DNA of 32,208 bases from Bacteroidota bacterium (GCA_023251675.1 JAHEYJ010000018.1:1-32208); one strand, 5' to 3'; numbered from the stretch's first letter, positions 16,694-25,580 are shown. Notes: generated by a model not told the origin, from the letters alone. Made by a program: numbers and translations.

Positions 16694-16997
16694 TCTTTAG
16701 AAAGATAATAGAACGAAACCCCTTTCACTTTTCAAGTGAAAGGGGTTTTTTACTGCAATTTTTTATATAAATAATACTCCTCTTATAAAGGTATAAATGG
16801 AAAATATGGTGTGATTAAAGCCATTCTTCTAAAGTAGGTGGACAAACCAGATTTTATAAAAGTATTGAAATTAGGTAAGTTTCAATGCATATCATAAACC
16901 TCAAGTAGTAAGATTAATTAACTCCAACCTTTTCGTATATTTACTCGTCTAGCTTGTAAAAGGATTAATTAATAGAAAATTTCAATCTGAAGTACTA
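16694..16997. other. Intergenic region after cytochrome c copy 2
   Basis: 304 bases. The first 60 hold a strong terminator. The rest is AT-rich and contains a 10-base direct repeat GATTAATTAA (16912-16921 and 16963-16972), which may belong to the promoter region of the following lipoprotein-sigma operon. No gene seen. Confidence 0.4.
16716..16751 (+). terminator. Rho-independent terminator after cytochrome c copy 2
   Basis: A perfect 15-bp stem (AAACCCCTTTCACTT with its complement), 3-base TTC loop and trailing T run, 22 bases after the stop codon. It is an unusually strong terminator, as expected after a highly transcribed gene. Confidence 0.93.
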
Positions 16998-17696
16998 ATG
17001 ACCAAAGGATTTAACAATTTATTGATATTACTTTTTTGTCCCATTGTGTTCTTTTCCACCTCTTGTCAGAAAAAGTGGAAAAAACCAACTAATGTTTCTT
17101 TTGATTTTAAATTAAATCCAAATACAAGTAATGGGCCCATAAATTTCACAAGTGGGAATCTTTCACTAAGTAAAATTTCTTTTAAGGGAGAAAGAAAGCA
17201 AGGTACGCATGAAGTTGCATTAGATCAACAATATAACGGCGTAATGCCGATTGCATTAGCACAGAATTCAATCGCTTCTGGTATTCAATTCGACATTCCT
17301 CAAGGAACCTATTCTCAGATGGAAATTAAACTGGAAACCAATACAGATCAAAGCGGAAACTCTTTATTGGTTAATGGGGCTTATATTGATTCTTTAAATG
17401 TATCGTATAATGTTAGATTTAAATTTTCTGCTCCTGATGTTTTAACGATGGTAGCAATCAATTCTTCTGGAGGTGGCAGTGGAATAGTTTTAGTTGAAGA
17501 TCAGCCCGCTACTGCAACCATAATAATGAATCCCAATTATTGGTTTGCTCCTCTTTCAAAAAGCATGTTGGATCATGCCGAACATGAGTTGGTAAATGGA
17601 GTGAAGACCATTAAAATAGATAATGATGAAAATGAAGACTTATATAATTTAATTGTAGGCAGAATTAAGGAAGGGAATAGTGTTATTATTAATTGA
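16998..17696 (+). CDS. Lipoprotein of unknown function
   Basis: 232 residues with a lipoprotein signal (FFSTSC, lipid Cys at about 23). The body appears all-beta: alternating hydrophobic strands such as NLSLSKISFKG and YSQMEIKLETNTDQ, with a NPNYWFAPLSKSML segment near 178-192. It resembles DUF4382-type secreted proteins of Bacteroidota, but I cannot confirm the family. It ends 11 bases before the sigma-factor gene, so the three genes 16998-19624 probably form one unit. That makes it a candidate sensor component or a target of the same regulator. No catalytic motif is visible. Confidence 0.6.
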   Translation: MTKGFNNLLILLFCPIVFFSTSCQKKWKKPTNVSFDFKLNPNTSNGPINFTSGNLSLSKISFKGERKQGTHEVALDQQYNGVMPIALAQNSIASGIQFDIPQGTYSQMEIKLETNTDQSGNSLLVNGAYIDSLNVSYNVRFKFSAPDVLTMVAINSSGGGSGIVLVEDQPATATIIMNPNYWFAPLSKSMLDHAEHELVNGVKTIKIDNDENEDLYNLIVGRIKEGNSVIIN

Positions 17697-17707
17697 GTTG
17701 ACAGTTC

Positions 17708-18286
17708 ATGGCAGATAGAGGCAATCTGACTGAGTCGGAGTTAATTAATTATTGCATAAACAATGACCGTTTATGCCAGGAACTGCTTTATAAAAAATTT
17801 GCCTCAAAAATGTTTGGCGTATGTATGGGTTATGCAAATTCTAAGGATGAAGCTAAAGACATTCTGCAGGATGGATTCATTAAAGTTTTTTCCTCTTTAA
17901 AAAAATATAAAGGCATTGGTTCTTTGGAAGGATGGATTAGAAAAATAATAGTTAATACTGCAATCGATTATTATAGGAAAAGTTCGAAGGATTATAGAAA
18001 TGTTGATGTTGAAAAAGCAACCAATATTGAAGTTGAATCTTCCGTGCTTGAAAAAATGGATGCAAAAGAGGTGTTGGAGCTGATTTATAAATTGCCGGAA
18101 GGGGCCAGAATTATATTTAATCTGCATGTTGTTGAAGGATATAATCATAATGAAATTGCGGAGATGCTGCATATAAGTGAAGGAACATCTAAATCCCAGT
18201 TTTCGCGGGCACGAAGCCTATTGCAAGGATGGATAAACAAATTTTATCCGGAATATTCCAGACAAAAACCTCTGCTCGAACCATAA
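17708..18286 (+). CDS. ECF-type RNA polymerase sigma factor
   Basis: 192 residues with the two domains of the ECF group. Sigma region 2 lies at about 20-92 (ANSKDEAKDILQDGFIKVFSSL, then GWIRKIIVNTAIDYYRK). Region 4 is at about 125-180 with the helix-turn-helix NHNEIAEMLHISEGTSKSQFSRAR. It is of the Bacteroidota ECF type that responds to envelope signals. The next gene begins three bases after its stop and encodes its probable anti-sigma factor, so signal transmission across the inner membrane is likely. Target genes are unknown; the secreted and barrel proteins downstream are obvious candidates. Confidence 0.92.
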   Translation: MADRGNLTESELINYCINNDRLCQELLYKKFASKMFGVCMGYANSKDEAKDILQDGFIKVFSSLKKYKGIGSLEGWIRKIIVNTAIDYYRKSSKDYRNVDVEKATNIEVESSVLEKMDAKEVLELIYKLPEGARIIFNLHVVEGYNHNEIAEMLHISEGTSKSQFSRARSLLQGWINKFYPEYSRQKPLLEP

Positions 18287-18289
18287 ATA

Positions 18290-19624
18290 ATGGAAGTACA
18301 AGATAAAAATAGTTTTTCCGAATGGTATAAGAAGCGGTTCAACTCAATGGTTGTGCCTCCGCCTGCTGGGGTTTGGGATAATATTTCCAGAGAGTTGGAT
18401 GTAAATGAGGTTTGGAATAAAGTAGATTCTCGTTTACACAATAATGAAAGGAGAAAAGCATTTATTCGAAGAACAGCATATGTTTCCTTGTTGTTATTGA
18501 TTTTTTTCAGTGGAGGGATAGCGGTTTTCAAATCGAATACAGATTCCAGGAATGAGAATTTAATTTCTGAAAAAGGATCCAATCCATTGCATGCTGATAT
18601 ATCGTTGAACAATAATCTCAAATCAGGAGAAATAGTAAGCCAATCTAAGGGAGCAATAATTAATTCATTTCCAAAAGCCAGCAATAAAAAAGCTCTATTT
18701 AAAAAGAGGACGCTTGAGAACAATTTGCTGAATAACGATATATTTCCTGCTAGCCAAGTAAACAGCACTACTAACTCCCGGGATAAAAACTTATTTTTTC
18801 AGATTGAACCTTCCGATAACAAAGTAAAAGCAAATAATGCTGAAAAATTTAATTCTGTCTCTATTCCTACCACTTATGTGACGGATCCATTCCTGAATTC
18901 TTTTGAAGAGTATATGATGATACCCGTCTCTGCATCTCCTGTTGTCAATTCATCTTCTCCGCCTGATGTTGAAAACGATTTTCACGGTTTTTATTCCGGA
19001 ATGACATTTTCCTATAATAATATCTGGCTGTTAAATCATTTAACATTCGATGGGCTTAAAGCAAATTCTCTGAGCGATACAAAGATTGATTTCGGGGATG
19101 CATATGGGATTTCAGCCGGTTATAATTTTAATATCCATTTTGGAGGGGAACTTAACTGGCACATCAAATCGCAGTCCGGACAATCCTTCAGTTCCTATGA
19201 TGAAGGGAAATATGAAGTAAGAAATATTAGGTTTGATATGTCAGTTATCGATCTTTTATTTAAGTATCGAAAGCAGAGCTACAGTAAATGGCTGAATATG
19301 CCGGTATCTGGAAATATCTTACTCGGAAGCAATTTAGGTTTTATCAAAAGAGACAAGTCGGTTTTGCCGACTGAAGATAATGATGATGATATTGATATTA
19401 CTGAAAATCTTAATTCGCATCTGGAGCATACAAGTTATGGGCTTAGTATAGGATATGAATACGAAGTCATGGCATTTCATCGAATCCTACTTTCTTCATC
19501 TTTCATAGGTAATATTGGGCTCAATAATATTTTTACTGGTAATGGATATGTGCCGGAGAGTTTTAATCGTACGCGAACAGCTTCCTTTGGCTTTAATTTA
19601 TCTGCAAAATACCTTATTAAATAG
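18290..19624 (+). CDS. Probable anti-sigma factor with outer-membrane barrel-like domain
   Basis: 444 residues. The N-terminus has the Bacteroidota anti-sigma-like pattern FSEWYKKRF...VPPPAGVWDNISREL (residues 9-36), then one transmembrane helix at about 62-80 (TAYVSLLLLIFFSGGIAVF). A long polar linker of about 140 residues rich in Ser and Asn follows. Residues about 225-444 form alternating strands ending in FGFNLSAKYLIK, like a PorT/OmpA-type barrel. It starts three bases after the sigma-factor gene, which supports the anti-sigma role. The unusual point is that a single polypeptide appears to link cytoplasm, inner membrane and a barrel-like domain. The barrel assignment is by pattern only, and the domain could instead be a periplasmic beta structure. 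Confidence 0.7.
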   Translation: MEVQDKNSFSEWYKKRFNSMVVPPPAGVWDNISRELDVNEVWNKVDSRLHNNERRKAFIRRTAYVSLLLLIFFSGGIAVFKSNTDSRNENLISEKGSNPLHADISLNNNLKSGEIVSQSKGAIINSFPKASNKKALFKKRTLENNLLNNDIFPASQVNSTTNSRDKNLFFQIEPSDNKVKANNAEKFNSVSIPTTYVTDPFLNSFEEYMMIPVSASPVVNSSSPPDVENDFHGFYSGMTFSYNNIWLLNHLTFDGLKANSLSDTKIDFGDAYGISAGYNFNIHFGGELNWHIKSQSGQSFSSYDEGKYEVRNIRFDMSVIDLLFKYRKQSYSKWLNMPVSGNILLGSNLGFIKRDKSVLPTEDNDDDIDITENLNSHLEHTSYGLSIGYEYEVMAFHRILLSSSFIGNIGLNNIFTGNGYVPESFNRTRTASFGFNLSAKYLIK

Positions 19625-19927
19625 TCGTTCTGTGATTTTATAAAATAAATATTAAATGATTCCAACCTTTTTAATTTTGATTCCGTCTTATGCTATGTGT
19701 TTTATGGAGTGCAATTTTAACAATGCGAATACGAAAAAATAAATGGTTATAGGAATCCAAGTTTCGAATAAAGAATAGTTTTGTGAAGAGTTTATTGATT
19801 TTTAATGTTGCAATAAACTAAAACGAGAAAATGAATTTGATTATTATGTTTATTTTATTGTACTTTGTATTCTGATTATTTTTTTAATAAATGCATAAAA
19901 GCCTGAACTAAATACATATAAAAAATT
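19625..19927. other. Intergenic region upstream of the T9SS adhesin
   Basis: 303 AT-rich bases without a gene. A TTTG at 19836-19839 followed 21 bases later by TACTTTG (19861-19867) is a loose match to a Bacteroidota promoter, one base short of the TAnnTTTG form, about 60 bases before the start codon. Confidence 0.35.
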
Positions 19928-22552
19928 ATGAAAAAATTATTACTTCATTTTGCTGGTATTGCCTTGGCGATATTTTTTTCAGCAAACCTGTTTGCTCAAA
20001 CAGTAGGTACATTAACTTTTTCTTTTACACCCCTCACCCAATCTCCCGGCTATTCCGGTACTAAAAATGATTTAGCTGTCTGGATTCAGAATACAACAGG
20101 TACATTCGTAAAAACCAAACTTCGTTATGTTGGAAGCGGAACCAGCGATCACCTGCCTACCTGGGCGGTTAATTCGGGAGGAACAGCGGGGAATGCTCTG
20201 TCTACTGCGTGCAACAAGTTTGATGCAACCACAGGAGCGACTTTGGCAAATTTCTCCGCAAAATCCTTTGTTTGGGATGGGAAAAATTGCACAACCACGG
20301 CTAACGGAACTACTGTTGCCGATGGAACATACAAAGTAACCATTCAGGAAACCTGGAACCACGGAACTGGTGGAACGGTTACGACTTCGTTTACATTTAC
20401 AAAAGGACCTGTTGCCGATCATCAGACCCCTGCAAGCACCACGTATTTTTCAACTATTAAACTGGATTGGGTTCCTGTTACATCCGGAGTTACAGTTACA
20501 ACAAGCGTTGTCAACGTAAAATGTTTTGGAGGTAATACCGGGTCGGCAACTGCTACGCCGGCCGGAGGGACACCGCCTTATACGTATTCATGGAATACAT
20601 CCCCGGTTCAAAATACAGCTACGGCAACAGGGTTAGCGGCCGGTTCTTACACTGTAACTGTTCAAAATGCAAGCGGATCAACTACTTCTGTCGCTTCCGT
20701 TACGCAGCCAGCATCTGCTCTTTCTTCCAATGCTACTAGTACAAATGCAAATTGTGGTTCTACCAATGGAACGGCCAGCGCAACTGCAAGCGGTGGAACA
20801 GGGGGTTATACCTATTTATGGTCAAATGGCAAAACAACAGCTAATATTACCGGGCTTTCAGCAAATGCCTATACAGTAACCGTAACTGATGCCAACGGAT
20901 GCACATCTACGCATGTTGCGAATGTGCTTAACTCCGGCGCCCCTACTGCATCCATTGCTCCAACAAATGTATCAGGATGTTTCGGAAATTCCAATGGCAG
21001 TGCGACTGTAAATGCTTCCGGTGGAACCGGCACACTGACCTATTCCTGGAATACAACTCCAGTTCAAAATACTCCAACTGCAATTGGCCTTGCAGCCGGA
21101 ACCTATACAGCAACTGTTACTGACGCAACCGGTTGTTATGTTAAAGTAGCTACAACTATTACTCAACCTGCTGCCATTGCGAATTCTCTTACTCCGACGG
21201 ATGCTTCTTCGTGTTCAGTAAATGACGGGAAAGTTACATCTTCTATTTCCGGAGGCACTCCAACTTATACTTATCTTTGGAGCAACGGCAAAACCACTTC
21301 TTCGATCACTGGCCTAGGGGCTGGCACTTATTCGCTTACTGTAACTGACGCCAATGGATGCACAAAGGTTTCCAGTGCCGTGGTGAACTGCACTTCTGGC
21401 GGAAGCAACGATGCAGGTGTTAATGCAGTCAGTAATCCAAACGGATCTATCTGTGCTTCTTCATTTGCTCCTACAGTAACGATTAAAAATTTCGGAACAA
21501 CAACACTGACTTCATGTACGATTAATTTTTATGTCGATAATCCTCCTGCTTCTGCGTTCAACTGGGTGGGTTCTCTTGCTTCGGGAGCTACGGGGAATGT
21601 AAATCTTCCTGTGATATCGGGCATTTCAGTAGGTGCACATACATTCTATTGTTCAACCAGTAATCCTAACGGAGGTAGCGATGTTAATACTGGTAATGAC
21701 CAGTCACAAAGCAATTTTAACGTAAGCGCAACTACAACAGCTATCCCATTAATCGAAGGTTTTGAAACCAGCGGTAATTTCCCAGCAGGCTGGGCTTTAT
21801 CTAATCCAGATAATGATGCGGCTTGGCAAGTTGTCCCCGGTATCGCAGCGACAGGTGTGTACTCTATGGGATTTGATAATTGTGATGGTAACGGACCTGG
21901 CGCAGCTATGAACGGGCTTGTAGATAGAATTAGTACCAATGCCTACGATTTTACAAGTGCAACTGCGTCAGCAAGCATGACGTTTGATCTGGCATATGCG
22001 GTGCTTAACTATCACAACATCACTTACGCTGATACGCTTGCTATATATGCTTCTTCTGATTGTGGTACTACATGGAATCGGGTGTACTATAAAGGAGGAG
22101 CAACGCTTTCAAGTATTACTACCAGCACATCTTGCTGGGCACCCAACGGATGGGATTGGGTAAATGAGAATGTCAATCTGGGCAGTTACAGCGGGCAATC
22201 CAGCGTAATGTTTGCGTTTGAGAACGTTTCAGGTTGGGGAGAATGGATTTATCTTGATAATATCAACATCTTATCGTCTACCGGCGTTGAAAATATAAAC
22301 CCTTTAGCCGGATTCAGTATATATCCTAATCCTGCAGGAACATCTTTCACAATTGAGGGGTCCTGCAATTCAGCTAAAATAAATTACACCATTTATGATC
22401 TGGTTGGATCAGAAGTGAAGACAGGAGCAATCGTTACGACGGGTAATAGTTTTAATGGAAAAGTGCAGGTAAGTGACATTTCCAGAGGAATGTATTTTAT
22501 TAAAATCAATGATGGAAAAAATACCTGGACCCAAAAAGTAAATCTCCAGTAA
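19928..22552 (+). CDS. T9SS-secreted multidomain surface protein with SprB-like repeats
   Basis: 874 residues. A signal peptide (1-23, ending NLFAQ) leads into a DUF2271-like domain (about 27-188; VWIQNTTGTFVKT, DATTGAT, DGTYKVTIQETW). Four SprB-like repeats follow (about 198-490; pattern GGTPPYTYSWN...TGLAAGSYTVTVTDANGC). A CARDB-like domain (about 493-600; NFGTTTLTSCTINFYVD) comes next, then a MAM/jelly-roll-like domain (about 608-785; EGFETSGNFPAGWALSNPDND), and a T9SS type A sorting domain (about 794-874; FSIYPNPAGTSF). It is exported by Sec, moved over the outer membrane by T9SS and attached to or released from the surface. SprB repeats are known from gliding adhesins, but also occur in non-gliding species. 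It may depend on the sigma factor upstream. The jelly-roll domain recurs in the next gene. Confidence 0.88.
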   Translation: MKKLLLHFAGIALAIFFSANLFAQTVGTLTFSFTPLTQSPGYSGTKNDLAVWIQNTTGTFVKTKLRYVGSGTSDHLPTWAVNSGGTAGNALSTACNKFDATTGATLANFSAKSFVWDGKNCTTTANGTTVADGTYKVTIQETWNHGTGGTVTTSFTFTKGPVADHQTPASTTYFSTIKLDWVPVTSGVTVTTSVVNVKCFGGNTGSATATPAGGTPPYTYSWNTSPVQNTATATGLAAGSYTVTVQNASGSTTSVASVTQPASALSSNATSTNANCGSTNGTASATASGGTGGYTYLWSNGKTTANITGLSANAYTVTVTDANGCTSTHVANVLNSGAPTASIAPTNVSGCFGNSNGSATVNASGGTGTLTYSWNTTPVQNTPTAIGLAAGTYTATVTDATGCYVKVATTITQPAAIANSLTPTDASSCSVNDGKVTSSISGGTPTYTYLWSNGKTTSSITGLGAGTYSLTVTDANGCTKVSSAVVNCTSGGSNDAGVNAVSNPNGSICASSFAPTVTIKNFGTTTLTSCTINFYVDNPPASAFNWVGSLASGATGNVNLPVISGISVGAHTFYCSTSNPNGGSDVNTGNDQSQSNFNVSATTTAIPLIEGFETSGNFPAGWALSNPDNDAAWQVVPGIAATGVYSMGFDNCDGNGPGAAMNGLVDRISTNAYDFTSATASASMTFDLAYAVLNYHNITYADTLAIYASSDCGTTWNRVYYKGGATLSSITTSTSCWAPNGWDWVNENVNLGSYSGQSSVMFAFENVSGWGEWIYLDNINILSSTGVENINPLAGFSIYPNPAGTSFTIEGSCNSAKINYTIYDLVGSEVKTGAIVTTGNSFNGKVQVSDISRGMYFIKINDGKNTWTQKVNLQ
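20515..21385 (+). repeat. Four tandem SprB-like repeats of about 230 bases
   Basis: Repeat units begin near 20515, 20748, 20975 and 21208. Each encodes a Cys-starting segment, a G-x-x-x-Y-x-Y-x-W core, an LxAGxYxxTVTD core and a closing Gly-Cys. The first and third units share a SWNTxPVQNT segment and the second and fourth share LWSNGKTT, so pairs appear to have duplicated together. Confidence 0.8.
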
Positions 22553-22610
22553 TTTAACGGCAAGTAGCATCGTGTGATAAATAATAATCTTTAATTCTAA
22601 TGATATCAAT

Positions 22611-23525
22611 ATGCGCAAAGCATTTTATTTTCGTTTACTACTTCTGCTTGTAGGAGTGATTCTTTTCTTTCATTCATGTGTAAAGGACAGAGGCCCGCTG
22701 CCAGAACCTCCTTATAGTTTTACGTATGTTGAAGGATTTGAAAGCAGTTTAAGTCTTCCTTCGGGATGGACACTTTTTAACCCTGATAATGATTGTGCAT
22801 GGCAGGTTGTTAACACGGCACACAGCACGGGTTTAAACTGTATTGGATTTAATAATTGTGATGGAAACGGCACAGCAGATCCAACGGGAAGAAAAGACCG
22901 CTTCACTACGCATGCTTTCGATTTTTCTAAAGCAACTACGGTAAGTTTATCGTTTGATGTTGCCTATGCTGTCCTTAATTTTAAAGGCGTTGTTTATACC
23001 GATTCACTGGCAGTTTATGCATCTACTGACGGCGGTGGTACCTGGAATCGGATCTATTACGATGGAGGATACACGCTTACAAATATTCCCGAATTAACCA
23101 CTTCGCCTCCATGCTGGGCACCCACTTCTTCTTCGGATTGGAGAACCGATAAGACCAGTTTAAATAGTCTTGCAGGGAAATCGAATGTGTTGTTTGCTTT
23201 TGAAAATATTTCAGGATGGGGAGAATGGATCTTTCTTGATAACATCTCAATTGTAGCTACCAATCAGGCACCCTGTAATGCAACTTTTGCAACCGATGTT
23301 CTACCTATTATGCAAACTGAATGCGGCAAAAGCGGATGTCATGATGGGAGCAGTCAATCAGATCTTAATACCTATGCAGGAGTAAAGTCAAGAGTCGATA
23401 ACGGAGGCATAAAAAAGAGGATGTTCGATGGAAACGGAGGTTTTATGCCAGCAACGGGTAAACTGCCGGATGCAACATTAAATAAAGTAAAGTGCTGGAT
23501 GGATAATGGAGCCCTTAACAATTAA
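22611..23525 (+). CDS. Lipoprotein with jelly-roll domain and CX4CH heme-like motif
   Basis: 304 residues. Lipoprotein signal with lipid Cys at about 23 (FFHSC). Residues about 34-218 are a MAM/jelly-roll-like domain highly similar to that of the T9SS protein before it (EGFESSLSLPSGWTLFNPDND, AYAVLNF, SGWGEWIFLDNI). The C-terminal 85 residues (CNATFATDVLPIMQTECGKSGCHDG, in two parts, then DNGGIKKRMF and MPATGKLPD) look like a degenerate cytochrome c domain. Its heme motif is CGKSGCH, that is CX4CH rather than CXXCH, with a likely distal Met in GGFMPATG. CX4CH is known to bind heme in some multiheme cytochromes. It is followed by YceI and barrel genes that often travel with such lipoproteins in Bacteroidota. 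Heme binding is predicted, not certain. Confidence 0.7.
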   Translation: MRKAFYFRLLLLLVGVILFFHSCVKDRGPLPEPPYSFTYVEGFESSLSLPSGWTLFNPDNDCAWQVVNTAHSTGLNCIGFNNCDGNGTADPTGRKDRFTTHAFDFSKATTVSLSFDVAYAVLNFKGVVYTDSLAVYASTDGGGTWNRIYYDGGYTLTNIPELTTSPPCWAPTSSSDWRTDKTSLNSLAGKSNVLFAFENISGWGEWIFLDNISIVATNQAPCNATFATDVLPIMQTECGKSGCHDGSSQSDLNTYAGVKSRVDNGGIKKRMFDGNGGFMPATGKLPDATLNKVKCWMDNGALNN

Positions 23526-23561
23526 CAATAAATAAACCTCAACTCACTAATCAAAAACACT

Positions 23562-24122
23562 ATGCAAACAAAAAAAATCCTGCTGATTGCGCTCATTTCT
23601 TTCGGAAGTCTTATGCTCAAAGCCCAGATTTATATGGGTAAAACAAGTGAAATAAGTTTTTTCTCTAAAGGACCTATTGAAGATATTTATGCTATCAACA
23701 AATCTTCTAAGCCCATTTTAAATTCAACCACAGGAGATGTTGCAATAAAGATCACCATCAAAGGTTTTGTGTTTGATGATAAGCTGATGGAAGAGCATTT
23801 TAATGAAAAATATCTCGAGAGTGATAAATACCCTTATGCAACTTTCAAGGGAAAAATGGCGGATAAGATCGATGACTTTAAAAAAGATGGGACATATACG
23901 GTCAGCGTTCCTGGTAAACTGAATATGCATGGCGTAGAAAAAGACCTGACCATTAAAGTCAATGCGGTGATCAAAGACCAGATCATCACCTATGATAGCA
24001 AATTCAATATCACGATTAAGGACTATAATATTGAAGTTCCGAAATTGGTGATGCAAAATATCGGAGAAGTGATGGAAATTACTGTAAAAGGAACATTAGC
24101 AGAATATGTTTCTCCAAAATAA
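23562..24122 (+). CDS. YceI-family periplasmic lipocalin-like protein
   Basis: 186 residues with an N-terminal signal peptide (about 1-21, ending LKAQ) and the YceI fold core: KTSEISFFSKGPIEDIYAIN, IKGFVFDDKLMEEHFNEKYL, YPYATFKGKM, VPGKLNMHGVEKDLTI and the C-terminal FNITIKDYNIEVPKL. YceI proteins bind polyisoprenoids or amphipathic molecules and occur with cytochrome b561-like and cytochrome c genes. It is 36 bases after the cytochrome-like lipoprotein and about 75 bases before the barrel gene, so these three likely form an operon. The ligand is unknown; a quinone-like compound is possible but not shown. Confidence 0.85.
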   Translation: MQTKKILLIALISFGSLMLKAQIYMGKTSEISFFSKGPIEDIYAINKSSKPILNSTTGDVAIKITIKGFVFDDKLMEEHFNEKYLESDKYPYATFKGKMADKIDDFKKDGTYTVSVPGKLNMHGVEKDLTIKVNAVIKDQIITYDSKFNITIKDYNIEVPKLVMQNIGEVMEITVKGTLAEYVSPK

Positions 24123-24196
24123 TTTTTTCTTATCTGACCTGACCTCCTTGTTTAATAAAATCCATGAATTTTCTTTATAAAGAAAAATCTTACTTT

Positions 24197-25528
24197 ATGA
24201 AAAAGTTATTACTGATCTTTCTTTCTTTCTTTCCTTACTTCGTTTATGCGCAGGATGATCTGCTCAAAATGATTGATGATGTGGAAAAGACCGAACCGAA
24301 AAAGGATAAAAGCCTGAACATGGTTACGGGTATGTTTAAAGATCCCAAGCTCATAAACATTCAGACCGCTCAGACAACCGGTGCGCATGCCTTGAATTTT
24401 AATATCTCGCATCGTTTTGGCAACAGCGGAAAATTAAGCAATGGGGGAGTGCATACGCTTTTTGGCTGGGATGCTATATCGGATGTTCGTATTTCTCTTG
24501 ACTATGGAATTACCCGGTGCTTACAAGTTGGAGCAGGCCGCAACAAAAGAGACGAGGCAATAGATGGATCTGTGAAATGGCGGTTCCTGGAGCAAACCCT
24601 TGATAATAAGGTGCCTCTTTCAATTTGCGTTTATGGTGTTGCGTCATTCACTCCAAAAGCAAAAAGTGCAATATATACCGGTGCTGATACAACATGGGTT
24701 TCCACTCAGTTAGCCGATAATACATTACTCATGCAGGACAGGTTTTCTTATACAAGCCAGATCATTTTTGCACGAAAGTTCTCCAACCGGCTTGCTGTTG
24801 TACTCGCTCCTACTTATACACATCGGAATTATGTTCTTGCGAGTGTAAACCCGGCAAACGGAGCTGAAGATGAATCAGATCTGCTTTCTGCGGCTTTGGG
24901 TGTGCGGTTAAAGATCACGCGTAGTTTTTCAATTCTGGCCGATTATTATTATGTAAATTCAAAATACAGGCAAAAAAATACCACGAATCCTTATTATGCT
25001 CCGTTAGCTGTTGGATTTGAACTTGAAACAGGAGGGCATGTATTCCATATTGATTTCACTAATGTAGAGGCCATCACCCCGAATTATTTCATTCCGCATT
25101 CACCGGATACCTGGACCAAAGGTGGATTTAAATTAGGGTTCAATATATCAAGGGCTTTTCCAATGGGAAAGAAAAAAGGAATCAAGGAAAAAGAAACTTC
25201 AGGAAATAATCATAAATCCGATAAATCCTCTTCTGAACAAACCTCATCGGTAGAAACAAAACCTACATCTGTGCAAACATCCAATAATGAGGCATCACAA
25301 AAGATGATTGAAACGCCAGTAAACAAAACCGTCTCGGCAAAAGAAATGTATAAAGTTTCTGCCGAGTCTCTTAATATGAGATCAGCGGCGGATGGAGGTT
25401 CTACTTTAATTATGAAAATACATAAAAATGCTTCGGTGGAAGTGCTCGAAAAGGTAAATAAAGATTGGTGGAAAATAAAGTACAATGATGAAACCGGTTA
25501 TGTTTCTTCAAAATATCTTTCTAAATAA
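24197..25528 (+). CDS. DUF5777-like outer-membrane barrel with C-terminal SH3 domain
   Basis: 443 residues from the ATG at 24197, chosen because it gives a clean signal peptide (MKKLLLIFLSFFPYFVYAQ); an ATG 33 bases upstream would place charged residues ahead of it. Residues about 45-325 show the DUF5777-type barrel pattern of Bacteroidota (INIQTAQTTGAHALNFNISH, WDAISDVRISLDYG, SFSILADYYYVNSKY, HVFHIDFTNVEAITPNYF). A Ser/Thr/Lys-rich linker of about 60 residues leads to a bacterial SH3 domain at about 382-443 (SLNMRSAADGGST, WWKIKYNDETGYVSSKYL). The SH3 module usually binds peptidoglycan, so the protein may anchor the outer membrane to the wall; this fusion is uncommon for the barrel family. 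It ends the operon with the YceI and cytochrome-like genes. Confidence 0.75.
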   Translation: MKKLLLIFLSFFPYFVYAQDDLLKMIDDVEKTEPKKDKSLNMVTGMFKDPKLINIQTAQTTGAHALNFNISHRFGNSGKLSNGGVHTLFGWDAISDVRISLDYGITRCLQVGAGRNKRDEAIDGSVKWRFLEQTLDNKVPLSICVYGVASFTPKAKSAIYTGADTTWVSTQLADNTLLMQDRFSYTSQIIFARKFSNRLAVVLAPTYTHRNYVLASVNPANGAEDESDLLSAALGVRLKITRSFSILADYYYVNSKYRQKNTTNPYYAPLAVGFELETGGHVFHIDFTNVEAITPNYFIPHSPDTWTKGGFKLGFNISRAFPMGKKKGIKEKETSGNNHKSDKSSSEQTSSVETKPTSVQTSNNEASQKMIETPVNKTVSAKEMYKVSAESLNMRSAADGGSTLIMKIHKNASVEVLEKVNKDWWKIKYNDETGYVSSKYLSK

Positions 25529-25555
25529 TTGACTTTTATTTTTCAATTACCTTTT

Positions 25556-25580
25556 GGGATGCAAAAAACGTCCCGTTTGT
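25556..25580 (+). terminator. Weak terminator-like hairpin after the barrel gene
   Basis: GGGATG and CGTCCC pair as a 6-bp stem (one T-G pair) around a 7-base loop and are followed by a short T/G-rich stretch, about 28 bases after the stop codon. Confidence 0.35.

Noticed and set aside
18244-18768. A 174-residue minus-strand open frame
   Set aside because: It lies antisense over the sigma-factor end and anti-sigma gene, and its translation is a shadow without family features.
20515-21385. CRISPR-like periodicity
   Set aside because: The roughly 230-base period comes from protein-level SprB repeats within an open reading frame; units are too long and too diverged to be a CRISPR array.
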